From assembly GCF_021134715.1 (NCBI RefSeq), contig NC_060020.1, positions 7,316,001-7,380,000 on the forward strand: a DNA stretch of 64,000 nucleotides, given 5' to 3'. The position numbers and the translations under genes are program-made. Shown piece after piece: positions 12,460 through 24,243 of this stretch; the stretch's first letter is position 1, and each line of letters starts with the position of its first letter. The notes under the pieces were generated by a model. That model worked only from the letters and a program-made list of their open reading frames with translations. It had not been told where the DNA came from and did not search any database. Origin of the DNA: Daphnia pulex. Its lineage: Eukaryota > Arthropoda > Branchiopoda > Diplostraca > Daphniidae.

Positions 12460-13450
12460 TTAAACATAGTTGTTGGGTGGCAAACACGACAGCCTCCAGT
12501 GATCACACTGTGCTACTTTGAATTGTTGTTCTCTGGTGTTTTCAAATGGAATAGTTTGCCCATTCTTATGCTCTTGTTTTAAAATCACTGAATTTGGGGT
12601 AGTTTTCAATCCGCAATAATTCTGAGTTTTGGATGATTCACTAAGATGTTTGCCTAATTGAGCAAGTGGGTTGTTGCCGCGCCTAATGCATCTTTTCAAT
12701 TGCTGTAAGTCATTTTCAAACGGGAACCTACTAAATTTATCCAAAGGACCGAATCGCATGACATTATCAGGTAGGTGGGCGAGACCGTGTACATTAAATG
12801 TTATGAAATGCCCACCGTACAGCTTTTCTGATTCCCTGGCAAAATGTTTCAAAAGCCGTTTACAATAATGATTATGAGTAAAACAGAGAGGTTGTGAACA
12901 AAGACATTTGATTGCCACAGGAAAACATAGGAAATGGTTATAAAGCGGGGAAGAAAGAATTCCCTTTAGTACAATTGGGCCAGTATAAAACAGGAACTGT
13001 CTTAATTCAGTTGCTTTCCAACAACACAGTTCCGAAAGAGAGCGAGGAAGTCGTGAAAATTCGGACGGTCGACGATCTTAGTAAAGTAGACGGTCTTATA
13101 TTTATTCAAGCATTTCAGGAGTGATTAAATGCTGTGTAGTTTGATGATTTATCCAATGAATGAGAAGTTTATTACCCATCACACCCATGCAGACCAAATG
13201 CATGTAGTCCAAAGGTATGTCTTTGATCATGTCAATTTGAAGGTCTTCTAGAACTGATCTCATTTTATGACGCTCTGGTGTTTCTCTGTCGGTAAATAAT
13301 GCGTGCGAAGTGCAGCATCCATATCTGGAAAAACTATCCTTCCTTTTTTTTACTAGGCTTCACAAAGTTGATTCCAATAGCTTTGCATTTGGGACAAGCA
13401 AATTTCCCTGTATGTTCACATTTGCCGGCAACGAAAGACCGAGCATGATC
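12460..13450 (-). pseudogene. CACTA/EnSpm-like transposase, multiple frameshifts
   Basis: Reading leftwards: HARSFVAGKCEHTG and CPKCKAIG (zinc-binding cysteines, 13445-13380), IVFPDMDAALRTHYLP (13325), then IDMIKDIPLDYMHLVCMGVM (13235), LRQFLFYTGPIVLKGIL (12990) and the longest intact stretch 12918-12460 with FNVHGLAHLPDNVMRFGPLD and FPFENDLQQLKR. This layout is shared by widespread arthropod transposase-derived proteins that resemble the Tnp2/DUF4218 group; the superfamily name is my inference. At least three frame changes separate the blocks. It abuts family member 2, which runs in the opposite direction. Confidence 0.75.
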
Positions 13451-13469
13451 CATCGTGATCTATCCAAAT

Positions 13470-14540
13470 CACATAAGAAACCTGTGTTCTAGAAAGAGGG
13501 CTGAGGAAGATGAAGACCCCACACAAGAGTGTGAGGAACAGGGTTTTCTATCAAAGAAAATGAAAATCGACTCTCTCCTGCCTGAAATTCAAAGAAACCT
13601 TGCTAGGTTGAAGGCTTTGGTCCATCAAGGAGTTGATGTAAAAAACCTTGGTACCTTCTCGTTAAGTGAACAACACAGATTTGTGGCTGTTCCAGCTCTG
13701 TTTTCAGCAACCCTTTCGGACAAAATTTCCATCATTGATGTCATCGTTGGTAATTACACCCATTTCCCTATTATGGAGAAGGCGCCAACAGACCCAGATG
13801 GTTTGATTGTACCTACTGACATCGACACAGAGCAGCTCATCGAAATACTGGAGCCGTCTGTATTTCTCACAACGATGATGGTGTCTGCAAATAAGACTGG
13901 GTATGCTTGAACGAAGCCATGAAATTTCGAGAAGCCAGTGCCATTCGGAAGACTTTCTAGCAGTCCAAATGGGGAAAACTCACTTTGAGGAAAAAATGTG
14001 AAATTCAGAGTTCTGACGAATTGAAAAAGTTGTTATCACAGAGGCATACACATTGGGCCACTCAAGCGTTCTTCACCAGTCGACGTATCCTTACAAAGGA
14101 TGACTGTTTTCCGAATACTTTTGTCGTGTTCAATTTGTATAAGTTTGCTCTGGAAAACTGGGAAACTCGCTAGATTACTCCATCCTAATCTTTTGCTATC
14201 GCACTATACCTCTTTGAACTGTTTGGAACAACAGATTTTTTGGATCAGCTAGTCCAAAACCCAACAGAGTCAAAAGATGTTTTGCATCTAACTTACATTG
14301 ATTTCTCTAAAATACTGATAAGGCGAAAACAGTTGCGATGGGGGTTAAGGAAACCCGATACGGTTTTCACGTTGGAAAATTTGATCCTCGCCCTTGATTT
14401 CTCATGTGAATACCAACTTAAAGTTCGCGAACACGGTCAAAATGATGCAACTCAAAAAGAGAAAGATACTGCCGTTGTAATCCTCCATCTTCTGGAACTG
14501 TTTCCGTCACTTTCGAAAGCATCAATATGGCCATCTTAAG
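13470..14540 (+). pseudogene. Member 2 of the unrecognised family, longest N-terminus
   Basis: It begins with an acidic charged stretch, then SLLPEIQRNLARLKALVHQG (13580), a hydrophobic middle (13690-13900), EAMKFREASAIRKTF (13912-13955), CEIQSSDELKKLLSQR (14003), VFNLYKFALENWE (14128), LFGTTDFLDQLVQNPTESKD (14217-14277) and FTLENLILALDFSCEYQLKV (14366). Blocks match members 1, 3 and 4. In-frame stops at about 13908 and 13958 and after 14171 break it. It is the best template for the domain order of the family: charged N-terminus, hydrophobic region, an EAMKxRxAxAIxK motif, the NLYKFALENWE motif, and a leucine-rich C-terminus. Confidence 0.7.
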
Positions 14541-16795
14541 TATCTGAGTGCTTAGTTGTAACACCTCTGCTCAGCGATCTGTACAATCCCGATAAGAGTT
14601 GATTTCGTTTTGGTTCCCACTAATTACCCTTACTGTAGTAGTTATTCTTTCTTTTTAACACAATTCCAAGATTTCATGTTAAAGTTTAAAAAGGAAAGAA
14701 AAAGCTTTAGATGTTTCTGGTTTATTTTTGCATACTGACGATAGAATTCGCTGATGTAGTTCATGCAGTGGCAAAGTAACATTGCTGAAAACTTTGGATT
14801 CAATTCAATTCTAACTTGCATTTGACTTCGATTTAAAATATTTATCATGTTATCTAAATGGTGTTACATAACAAGATTTCAGAAAAACCGTCCAACTGTT
14901 ATTAATTTCCATTATTTTATTTATCGCAAGGCGGCAGATCGACTTGAGATTATTCGCGTTATCGGGTTTAGGTACTGTGTAGGCGTGCAAAATGAACATA
15001 CAAAGACAATGGCGGATGGAACATGGGATTGAAGAAGCCAAGAAGGTAAACATTCAAAATTGAAATGGCTATGCGAATAATTGAAGCAAATACGAGCCAC
15101 TAATTGAAATTGAATGATCAGCATTTCCATGATGAAAAATGTTGGTCATTTAGCATTTACGGTCTGCACTAAAAGAAAAGTATGAAGTGAGCGCTAGGGG
15201 ATATATTCAGTCTAATCCTTAGTAATCCAGTTGCTAGTCAGTTCCAAAAAGCTATAAACATTAGGCTAATTTATGTAAATTTGTGTTATGATAAAAATTG
15301 TGCCAGGAGAAGTAAGCTATTTAATTTCTGTGTTTTCATAAGTGACTTGTGTTTGAATTTTGAATGAGTTTGTCATGATTTACTTGTCAATTTTATTGTG
15401 AATGTTTGTGCAAATTTCTTTTGTTATTTCCTCAAATGTTCTTTGCTATTCAGTTTGATATATAATCAGATGGATTTACATGAATGGTTGAAAATGAAGA
15501 GATAGAGGTGTGTCGTCATTTGTACCCTTGCCAACATCTGCCAATCTGGGTCTGCAGACAAGCAATGCATGATGCTGTTGGTTGTCCAATGTCCTTCTGT
15601 TCCCTTTCATTCACACTTGATTAGTGCTGAGAGGGTTAGTGGTTCACCGTTACGATGTTTATACTTTCAAAGAGAAGGTACCTATTGATTAATCACGCTA
15701 CCGGATAAATCTCACTGATGGCCAAACGAATTGAAAATGTTCCATCTTCACAATGACGTGGGATTTTTCTCTCAATGACTTTGCGATTTTTGAACATTCT
15801 TTGAGCATACTATTTTACACTAATCTGTTGCAATCGGTACTTTCTATTTGTTAAATGAACCGTGTCAACTTAATTTGTGATTCTAACAATAGTCTTTTAT
15901 CCATCTATTACACTTTACTCGTAACTTATGTGAGGCGAATATTATTTGGCAATAACACTACCGATAGAGTCCAGTGCAAAGAGTTTTTTTTCTGAATTTG
16001 ACTTCAGTAGATAATCATAATTTCTTATACACTTTTTTTTCGTTCGTAGTATTAAGCTACAGAAGAAGAAATAGAGTTTCTGGTGCCGATTGACCCGACT
16101 CCAGCTTGAAGTTAGTCTCAGCTAATACAATGAACATAATTAAGTGGAAGTATTTTTTTCAGAAAAAAGAAAGACTTTTTATGGCATTTTACATTCGACT
16201 ATAGGAAAGCATATAAGCAGTATACTTAACATAATAGATTGCTAGTGCTTCCTTACTACACAATAAAATAGCAAGCCAATCGATTCAGTATTATGCAATA
16301 TTGAATGTTCATTACAGTAGTATCGCAATAATCACAATGAAATGAAATAAAATGATGTTTACTGAATTCTTGTTAATGACTGTAATTTTTTTTCATTTTT
16401 AGTTGTCTAACTAGTCTTTTGTTTCAACTTGGCCAGGATTCATCAGTAGCAGTGTGAGAGAACTGCTGCACAAAAAAACGAAAAAAATTCCAAATTTCGG
16501 CTACCCCCTCTCAGTTTTTTTTTATATCTCCCAAACTACAAAAGCTAGGCGATTGCGGTTTTTAGCAATCGACTTAGCAAAAAATTATGCACAAAACCCA
16601 TCTATTTGTTTATTTTTAGAACCCCCAGCGACGATTTCCGCTAAATCAAAAACTCCCAAAACGGCCTCTTTGAGTGGCGAATCGCTTGTTAAAATATTGT
16701 ACTATTAATAAAATTACTTTTTGTTAAGTACATTTACGATCATACCTGTCTAAGTGTAAATTTTTCATAAAAAAAATCACGATACAAAAAATGAA
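14541..16795. other. No gene seen; AT-rich spacer
   Basis: Long AT-rich stretch with only short open frames lacking recognisable motifs and no obvious repeat structure. One frame at 16454-16708 is open for 84 codons but low in information. Confidence 0.5.
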
Positions 16796-16799
16796 GAGA

Positions 16800-17455
16800 C
16801 ATCAGAACTTAACAGGTATAAAAATAGAAGAGCAGCAATTGTATTCATAGATTTCGAAAAAGCATATGGCATCATTGGTTGATAGAACATTTTTATTTGA
16901 AGTCCACAGGAAACTAGGTATTGACGAAATTTTTACCAATTATATTAAGACAGTGTAATGCTGTATGAAAATACAAACAGCAAAGTTTTTATCAACAACG
17001 AATTCGGAGAAAAAATTTATTTAAAAAGGAGACAAGGATGCCGATGATCTATGTACTTGTAGTTGTAGCCTACATACTTTTTATAGACCCCTTTTTTAAG
17101 TTCATAAAACGAAAAATCCCACCAACCAATATCACAATCTAGTCATCAAATAAGTGCTTTTGTGGATGATGTATCCAATTTTTTTCAAAACCTAACAGAC
17201 ATCGGAAAACATGAAAATTGTATAGAAAAATTTAAGAAAGCAACAAATTTGAAAGTAAATAGGACTAAATCATATCTTTTCAAATCAGGAGCATGGAAAA
17301 ATGAAACCCATTGGCAGATTACATGGATAAAATCTCAAGAACCAATAAAAATGCTTGGAATACTCTGGTATAAAAACATTCCATTACAGATAATAACCAT
17401 AACTAGGGTCCATAACTCTCCATTCATCAACTGCCAAAGAAACTTTTTCTGAGCC
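16800..17455 (+). pseudogene. Non-LTR retrotransposon reverse transcriptase fragment
   Basis: AAIVFIDFEKAYGIIG (16830-16880) is the RT motif with the first catalytic Asp. RKLGIDEIFTNYIKTV follows (16910-16957), and AFVDDVSNFFQNL (17156-17194) has the position and shape of the catalytic (F/Y)xDD box. Next come ATNLKVNRTKSYLF and IKMLGILW, the usual thumb-side motifs. Stops and frame changes lie between the blocks. Endonuclease and 3' tail were not found, so this is a dead LINE fragment. Confidence 0.75.
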
Positions 17456-17689
17456 ACCTAAACCCCCACAGGCAGTTTTTTACTTCAATGCCAATAATTT
17501 GGTTTCTAACAACAGTCTCTATAACAACAGGAACTCAATTTAAAGCTGAAGAAGCATTTCAAACTGTGAATACTGAAACGGAACATAAATTCTTAATTAG
17601 AAAAGATCAATCAATAAGTTTTGCAACATTTGCAACTGCTCCTCACTCCAATGATCTGATTACACTGGATAGAACAGGATGAGTTACAA

Positions 17690-18060
17690 GTTTCTCTGAA
17701 AAGTGCCCTAAAATCCGATGGAGAGTTTTTTCCAGCCAAAAGGGTTGACTACTACATTATTGCCCCATCAAAGGAACGCTTTGCCTTAGCCCGTGTGGCG
17801 TGAGAGCGAAGCACCTTTCGGTGAGTTTTTTCTACAATAATTGAAAAAAAGAAGTTCTAATTTTTTTCTCATTTTTAAGGCGGTATTTTTGCTGATGATA
17901 TGGGCCTTGGAAAAACGTTTACGATGATTGCCTTAGCTGTCCATCAAAAGGAGAAATATTTGGCAACGGAACTGACCATTCCAAGTGCTCAATCAGAAAG
18001 TAGGAAATGTCAAGCCTTCAGGAGGCACACTGATATAGTACGTCCTACCAGCTTGATTGG
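17690..18060 (+). pseudogene. Lodestar/TTF2-like SNF2 helicase, 5' piece
   Basis: VDYYIIAPSKERFALARVA (17735-17800) fits the segment just before the Walker A box. After an intron (GTGAGT at 17821 to AG at 17880), GGIFADDMGLGKTFTMIAL (17881-17940) is SNF2 motif I in the form typical of lodestar/TTF2, an ATPase that releases RNA polymerase II transcripts. A stop lies in the VDYY exon (about 17801), and the PSGGTLI...VLPA block near 18020 needs a frameshift. The middle of the helicase is missing; the C-terminal piece lies at 21925-22207, beyond a copia element. Confidence 0.8.
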
Positions 18061-18442
18061 TTAGCGCTACTTTTGTGTTATCTTTCTCGTGAACTAAATG
18101 TCTTCATGTCTTTCTGGTTCCATAATCTTCCTATACGATTTGACAATCAGTTTCTAAAATTGAATCGTTTTTATGAGAATGAAATCTATTACATTTGGTA
18201 AGGTATAGTATAGTATCTTAGATAAATTCCCCGTTTCTCCTTTTCATATCCTTCCCCCTCATTATTAAGATCAATTTTATTGTAAACTTAATTTAATTTT
18301 TGTAATTTTAGGTCAATTTTTTTAGGAAATTGAAGATCGCACAATTGGTGCGGATGGCAAACATCACTCTTGCTTTTTCACGGGCCAAAGGATCATCGCA
18401 ATACTTTGGCTACTGAATTGCACAAATCCAATTATTTGTTAT

Positions 18443-18656
18443 TGTTGGAGTGAATTGTTAAATAAACAATGTTGTATGCAAGTAACTTTTATTGGAATGA
18501 CATACCTGTCAGCACAAATCTCATATCAAGTTAAGCCATTGCCAGTGAAACTTGACAGACATAGACAGCACTAAAAGGGCTGGGAACATAAAGAAGGTAG
18601 TACTAAACAGTTGGGTGGGGTTCTGCAACCACCACGGTTTGGCAACATCTCCAACA
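18443..18656 (-). repeat. Copia 3' LTR, about 214 bp
   Basis: It starts TGTTGGAG and ends CTCCAACA on the plus strand, the usual short inverted ends of copia LTRs. A polypurine tract lies on the element strand at its internal edge (complement of 18657-18668). No second LTR is present because the element is 5'-truncated. Confidence 0.75.
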
Positions 18657-18663
18657 CCTCCTC

Positions 18664-21600
18664 TCAAACTGTGGGGGTTTGCGAAAGTGGTTTTACACCG
18701 ATCTGGTCACGTAAGAAAGTGAATCGAGGTCCTGGGAGTGGTTTTGTCAGGATGTTGGCTAGTTGGTTTTCTGTTGAGACGACACCTCGATGTTACCGTT
18801 GTGTTGTTGATGTCGCACAAAGTGGTACTTGACTGCTATGTGTTTGGTGCGCTGATGGAATTCTGGATTCTTGATGAGACGGATTGCTCCTTGATTATCA
18901 CAGAGTATAGGAATTGGTCCGATTTCATCGCCTTTCACTTCTCTCAGAAATTGCTGCAACCAGATGGCTTCTTTTGAAGATTCACTAGCTGCCACGAACT
19001 CAGCTTCAGTTGTTGAGAGGGAGACACATTGTTGGAGCTTGCTGCTCCATGACACTGAGGCTCAATTGTACAGAAAAACGAAGCCACTGGTTGGCCGGCG
19101 GTTGTTTATGTTCCCAGCGAAATCGGAGTCAGTGAATCCAATTAGGTTGTTCTTCTGTTGCCCGTCAAAGCAGAGTCCAAGGTGGGCAGATCCAGCTCTC
19201 TTTAGCATTCTCTTTACACCATTCCAATGTCCGTCTCCTGGATTTTGACAGAATTGGGACGCTTGTCCAACAGCAAAGGCTATGTCCGGTCATGTCGTTG
19301 TCATGACATACATGAGGCATCCGATTGCTTCCCTGTAGCGAGTTAAATGAGGGCTAGTTGGATCAGGTTGGGTACTTGGTGACATAGCAGCTGTTAGACG
19401 GGCATTGGGGTCAGCTGGGATTGACTTTGGGTGACACAAATCAAGATTAAACTTCTTAAGAATTTTGTTGAAAACATCGATTTGAGAGATGAAAAGCTTT
19501 TTGTTTGGCCTGTCTCTAAGAATATCTAAACCAATAAAGTGGTCTGCTGGTAAAGAGCGGATTTCAAAGTGCATGTTAAGGTAATTGAGGATGGAGGTGG
19601 ATATAGATTTTTTGTTTGTACATATATGACCGTCGTCAACAAATATACACACGATTGTGATTTCACCCTCCTCTTGGCGACGGTAGTAGACACAGCTGTC
19701 CGAATCACAGCGAGTGAGTCCAAACTTTACCAGACATTCATTGAATTTTGTGTTCCAGACTCTAGGGGACTGTTTCAGTCCGTATAGGGATTTCTTGAGG
19801 CGGCAAACTTCATTTTCTCGTCCTGCTGTAACGAAACCTTCGGGTTGTTCTAAGTAGAGCTCCTCCTCTAGCTCGCCGAAGAGGAACGCTGTTTTTATAT
19901 CCAGTTGAGTGATTTCCAGATCGAGGGCTGCAACAAGGGAGAGTACGGTGCGAAGAGAGCATTGTTTCACCACCGGTGCGTAGGTGTCCTGGTAGTCTAT
20001 TCCTTGGCTTTGGGTGTAGCCTTTTGCTACTAATCGGGCTTTGTATCGAGCTGGGACATCTTTATGGCCAGGTTTCACCGTGAAGACCCATTTCGTCCTG
20101 ATGGGTTTTCGTCCTGGTGGAAGGGGAGTTAGTTCCCACGTTTCGTTTTTCATCAGTGAGGCGTATTCATCATCGATAGCTGGTTTCCAGAGATTCGCTT
20201 CATCTGATGTTATGGCTTTGGTTTAGTTGAGTGGCTCATGCGGTTGGTTGGCACACGAGAGTAGTCCTAGATCACGTCTCCAGTTTTTGAATTTTTCCGA
20301 ATAGACTGGTTGTCGACTGGAACGCCTCGGTTGGACTAGTGTTGAGTTCACTTCCATTTCATCCATATTCTGTTCACCTTCGGGACGCTGTTCACCTTCC
20401 GGATGCTGTTCACCTTCCGGACGCTGTTCACCTTACGGACGCTGTTCATCTTCCGGACGCTGTTCACCTTCAGGACTCTGTTCTCGTTCGGCGTTGGTTG
20501 GCTCTGGATCTTTTCTCAACTGTTCGAATTCTATTCCAGATGTGCTGCCTGATGATTCTTCGTCGGGAGTTGGATTGCCATCTGTTCTTTCTTCTACAAA
20601 ATCTGATTGAGGAAAAACAAGAATGTGTTTTTCTTCGTTAGAAGGACCTTTGAAGACATTATTCTCGTCAATTAGCACGTCTCGACTTATAACTACTCTC
20701 TGTTTCTCGTGTACCCAGATTCTGAATGCTTTTGACGCATCACAGTATCCAACAAATATACCTTCTTGGCATTTTTGGATCCAGCTTTTTTCTGGTTGCA
20801 TCTGGTGTATGGACGAATGTCCTTGCTCCAAAAATTCGGAAGTAGGAGACATCTGGTTTCTTGTGGAACCACATTTCAAATGGTGTTACACTTGCTGATT
20901 TTGATACGACTCTATTTAGAGTGTATACTGCGTAGGCTACCGCTTCCGCCCATAGCTTCAATGGGATTTTTCTTGTGTAGATGAGACTGCGGGTTGCTTC
21001 TAAAATAGTCCGATTCGCTCTCTCTGCTACTCCGTTTTGGGCTGGAGTGTGTGGTGCGGTGGTTTCGTGGCGAATGCCTGAGTTCCGGAGCCATGTGGAG
21101 AAATTCTTGCTGGTGTATTCTCCTCCGTTGTCGCTGCGTAGTGTTTTGACCACTCTTCCTGTTTAGTTCTTGAGAAACATTGTGTAGGCACGGAAGAGAT
21201 CAGGAACTTCATCTTTTGTTTTTAAGAAATGGACAGTAGTCCAGCTGCTGTAGTCGTCTTTGAACGTCACAAAGTAGCGTGATCCGGCTGGCGTTGGTGG
21301 AGTTATTGGGCCACAGATATCTGAGTGGACAAGGGATCCAATATCAGTTCCTCTTGTTATTCCTTGGGGAAATGGTGACCGGTGCATCTTTCCTAGAGTG
21401 CATCCAACACATGGAACTTTTGAATCTGAATGGTGAGAGTTAAGAGGTAAGGGAGTTAAGACCTGCATTAAGGTTTTGATTTGCCATTTTTAAAATACTG
21501 CTGTTTGGCACATGTGCAAGACGCTCGTGCCATGTTGATAGAGGAAGAACCAGATTGGCTGCGAGGGCTGAGTCTTCATAAGCCACTTTTGCCGTGATGT

Positions 21601-21925
21601 TCAGTTGGTAGAGCGTGTTGTCTGTTATTTGTCCAGTAAGTTCTAAATTACCATTGCGATAGAACTAGGCCTCGTTGTTTGTGAATACTGCTTCTACTCC
21701 TTCGTTGGTTGATGCTCCAATGGAAAATAAATTCGTTCCGAGTTTTGGTTCGAAGAGTACGTTTTTGATGGTGATTGGGACTTCTGCACCATTGATTATC
21801 GTTGTGGCTTTGACATCTCCTTAGCCTTCAGTTAGGAGTTGGGTGTAACCAATACTAGTAACATACCTTGGTGTAGAGTCATCAGGCTTGAAGTTCCACA
21901 GGATGTTTCTCTGATCTACCATGGA
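18664..21925 (-). pseudogene. Copia polyprotein: protease, integrase, RT, RNase H
   Basis: Domains in order on the minus strand: protease remainder (DHMVDQRN at 21920, NVLFEPKLGTNLFSIGAST near 21740); GAG-preintegrase (WHERLAHVPN, 21525); integrase zinc knuckle (CVGCTLGKMHRS) and core (VHSDICGP, LRSDNGGEYTS, PAQNGVAERANRTI; 21410-21010); a linker with hexapeptide repeats (20480-20371); reverse transcriptase (KARLVAKGYTQSQGIDY, LDIKTAFLFGELEEELY, IFVDDGHI; 20150-19300); RNase H/C-terminus (SLSTTEAEFVAASESSKEA, RTKHIAVKYHFV; 19000-18800), stop at 18664. Damage includes stops near 21822, 21667 and 20226 and frameshifts near 21160, 19290 and 18770. The RT catalytic box is FVDD where YVDD is usual. 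Confidence 0.92.
20371..20480 (-). repeat. Six 18-bp tandem repeats coding EQRPEG in the copia linker
   Basis: Unit GCTGTTCACCTTCCGGAC, repeated about six times with one or two changes per copy. On the element strand it encodes Glu-Gln-Arg-Pro-Glu-Gly/Asp hexapeptides between integrase and reverse transcriptase. One copy has mutated to an in-frame stop (TTACGG at about 20433). Confidence 0.85.
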
Positions 21926-22207
21926 GTTGGTGGAAACCATGTGATCCTTGTGGATCCAAATTGGAATATCCAGCTTGAGGTCCAAGCGCAAGACAGAGTC
22001 TATCGGGTTGGCCAGACGAAGAAATTCACGGTCCATCGCTTGATTACAGATAAAACGATTGAAGAACGAATCACCCAAAACCAAAAATTAGCTATGGCTA
22101 AGGACATCTTAAACGGTAACAGCCTTAAATCGTCGGAAAAGGTTACTTATAAGGAAGAAACTCTGCAATTGTTTAAAGATTTAATTGGATTTCCGAAACC
22201 CATTTAA
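21925..22207 (+). pseudogene. Lodestar/TTF2-like SNF2 helicase, C-terminal piece
   Basis: The frame GVGGNHVILVDPNWNIQLE, QAQDRVYRVGQTKKFTVHRL and TIEERITQNQKLAMAKDIL corresponds to SNF2 motifs V and VI (QAxDRxYRxGQ) and the lodestar-type tail, ending at a stop at 22207. It is in frame from the copia junction onwards and matches the same protein as 17690-18060, so the copia element lies within one former gene. Reading upstream past 21925 enters antisense copia sequence. Confidence 0.85.
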
Positions 22208-22269
22208 ATTTATTGTTCATGATAATGTTTTTGCATGGCAAAACTTGTTAAATTGATTTGCCTGGTATG

Positions 22270-23640
22270 AGCTGGTAAGGAGCTGATCGGCGTGGCGTTT
22301 ATTTTTCATGAAGATGCCAGCGCCAGAAATATCGGCTGGACCTACTGGAAAAAAGCCATGAAATTGAGAAAATCACATTTTATCCCGAAGACTTTCTTGC
22401 GTAAAACTAAATGGGAAAAGCTTTTTATCATATAAGAGAGACCAGAAATTCAAGTGATTTACGAAGCTGTGTTAATGTTACATTAATGTTAATGTAAAAC
22501 GTATTTAACTCTGCAAGACGAGCTAAACCATAGAAATGTTGAGATTGATAGCCTCCAGTTGGAGAATGAAAAACTACGGAGAGAATTATTTGATTCAAAG
22601 ACTAAAATCTCAAAATAACGAGCATCCTATAGACGCGACTTGAAAGAAAAGGCGCAGCTTCTTGGCGATATGGAAAAAGCATAGAAAATACAGGACACGT
22701 TGACCGCTAAACTCACAAAGACCTACAAGAAGAGGCATGACACGGAATACTAACGACCATGCGCCACGGCCAAGGATCAGAGAAGAATATGTTTTATCAT
22801 ATTACATTTATGAACTCTTTCATCTTTTTGATACATAATCAATAAAATTCTGTGAAACAAACAAAAAAAACGTTAATTACTAAATCCTACTATAGTTACA
22901 TCCTAAAAACGTTAGAATTGATACAGCAGGAAACAATTAAGATATTTGCTTCTCTATGACTAATCTTTGTGGTTCGAACATGTCTCCAATGATCACTTGT
23001 CTTTTGATGATAGCCAGGTTCTTGTATCCTTCAGCTACTTGCTTCTTTACAGCTGTGGCATCTAAAGTTATAGGAAGAAAACTTTGAAGATTCTCTTAGA
23101 AGTTGCTTATATAACTTTAAAATTTCCATTCTTGTTGCTGCCATTGACAATCGTCGTAAAATCATATTGGATGATTTTACGCATTACTAACATTAATGTT
23201 ACGCAAGAAACGGAAGACCTGGATGATTCAAGCTTTTTTGACATACCAACGTATATGAACAAGTATAGCTGTTATCCTAATGGACTCATCGTGTACAAAT
23301 TGTACACGTTTGCTCTTAAAGATTGGGAGAGTCTCGGGGTTTCTCTTTCATGATCGTTTGCGATCGTGCTCTACATCTTCAAACTCTTTGGAACTTCCAG
23401 GTTTTTTTGATGAACTTGTTGCCTATCCAACACCGTCACATGACGTTCTACACCTGAGTGTTACCGTATATTCTAACATCTTGCAAAATCGATGGCTGTT
23501 GAAGAATGAACTGAGTAAACCGAATCCGGCCTTTTACTCAACCACTCCATTATTGCATTCTATTTTTCGTTCGAGCCTGGCAAGATATATTCGGCTACTG
23601 TTAAAAACCCGTTACATATCTCAAAAGCGTCACTTGAAAT
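22270..23640 (+). pseudogene. Member 3 of the unrecognised family
   Basis: GWTYWKKAMKLRKSHFIPKTF (about 22338-22400) aligns with the EAMKFREASAIRKTF motif of member 2. A coiled-coil-like stretch (IDSLQLENEKLRRELFDSK, 22546-22600) follows. Then come YPNGLIVYKLYTFALKDWES (23273-23330), IVLYIFKLFGTSRFF (23350-23408), and PTPSHDVLHLSVTVYSNIL then RWLLKNELSKPNPAF (23430-23540). Frame changes near 23345 and 23410 and stops near 22436, 22470 and 22618 break the reading frame. It begins about 60 bp after the lodestar fragment ends, so the two dead genes were placed side by side. Confidence 0.68.
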
Positions 23641-23659
23641 AAGTTCTGCCTCTCGTATG

Positions 23660-24066
23660 TGTAATTTTTTTCTTTTAAGCTGTGGGTTTTGTTCTTAATA
23701 AGTGTTCCGCTTTAGATGACGATGTTACTCTACTGGCGAAACACGAGGGAGAAACGATAATTTTGTGTCACTTAAACAAAAGGACCAAGAAAGACAGGAA
23801 CTTAAATTTGTACTACGAGGCTGGAAATAGCATCTCACTCTTTTCTCGTGGTCAAGGAATAATCCATGTCTCAGGGTAAAAGTTATATCACAAAGTTTTC
23901 TGGGCATAGTTATCATTGAATGTTTTAGGTACCAGAAGGTGAGTCAAGCTTGGACGGTGATTGAAATAGTGGAAAAGGAGACTTCAGGTGAAAACAATGT
24001 TGACTTATTGGACACTAAGGATAAACCCAGCGAATCTTTAAAGAGGGCCCAACCCGAGAAGTCCAG
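23660..24066 (+). pseudogene. Nucleoplasmin-like (FKBP39/46 N-terminal type) domain fragment
   Basis: ALDDDVTLLAKHEGETIILC, LNLYYEAGNSISLF and GQGIIHVSGY have the layout of the nucleoplasmin-like domain at the N-terminus of arthropod FKBP39/46 histone chaperones (ILCxL, LDLxFxxGxxI, GxGxVHLTGY). A clean intron (about 23876-23928) joins GQGIIHVSG to YQKVSQAW in phase. The second exon continues with an acidic/Ser-rich stretch to about 24066. No FKBP isomerase domain follows. Frames are intact over what is seen, but it lacks a start and a partner, so I treat it as an orphan fragment. Confidence 0.5.
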
Positions 24067-24124
24067 TATGTACAGTGAACATTTGAAAATTTTACTTAAT
24101 TAACAATTTATGAGTGTTTAAAAA

Positions 24125-24243
24125 GATGGCACCGCAGCTCCCAAGTACTACACCGAAGAAGCCGCCTTTTACACAACCACGTACGCTGCCTGGAACACCA
24201 CATCGAGGATAAGTATTACCCTGCTCCAACGTACCACCATCTA
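24125..24243 (+). pseudogene. Tyr-rich YYT-repeat protein fragment
   Basis: The frame DGTAAPKYYTEEAAFYTTTYAA belongs to the same Tyr/Thr-rich repeat family as 32880-33230. After that a frame change is needed to keep the KYYPAP pattern. Proteins built from APxYYT repeats are common in Daphnia and probably extracellular; that role is recalled, not shown here. Confidence 0.55.

Larger units (their letters stand above)
18443..21925 (-). mobile_element. 5'-truncated Ty1/copia retrotransposon inside a helicase gene
   Basis: Runs from its 3' LTR (18443) to a break at about 21925, where protease sequence stops abruptly and lodestar helicase sequence begins (GVGGNHVILVDPNWN). Gag and the 5' LTR are missing, so insertion was followed by, or coupled to, a deletion that also took the middle of the helicase. 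Confidence 0.9.

Noticed and set aside
12912-13124. Plus-strand 70-codon frame
   Set aside because: The minus strand of the same bases carries transposase motifs (LRQFLFYTGPIVLKG), so this frame is a shadow.
18611-20984. Plus-strand frames across the copia element
   Set aside because: All are antisense to a clearly recognised copia polyprotein.
21839-21924. Plus-strand frame upstream of the lodestar C-terminal piece
   Set aside because: It reads antisense copia protease; only from about 21925 on is it helicase sequence.
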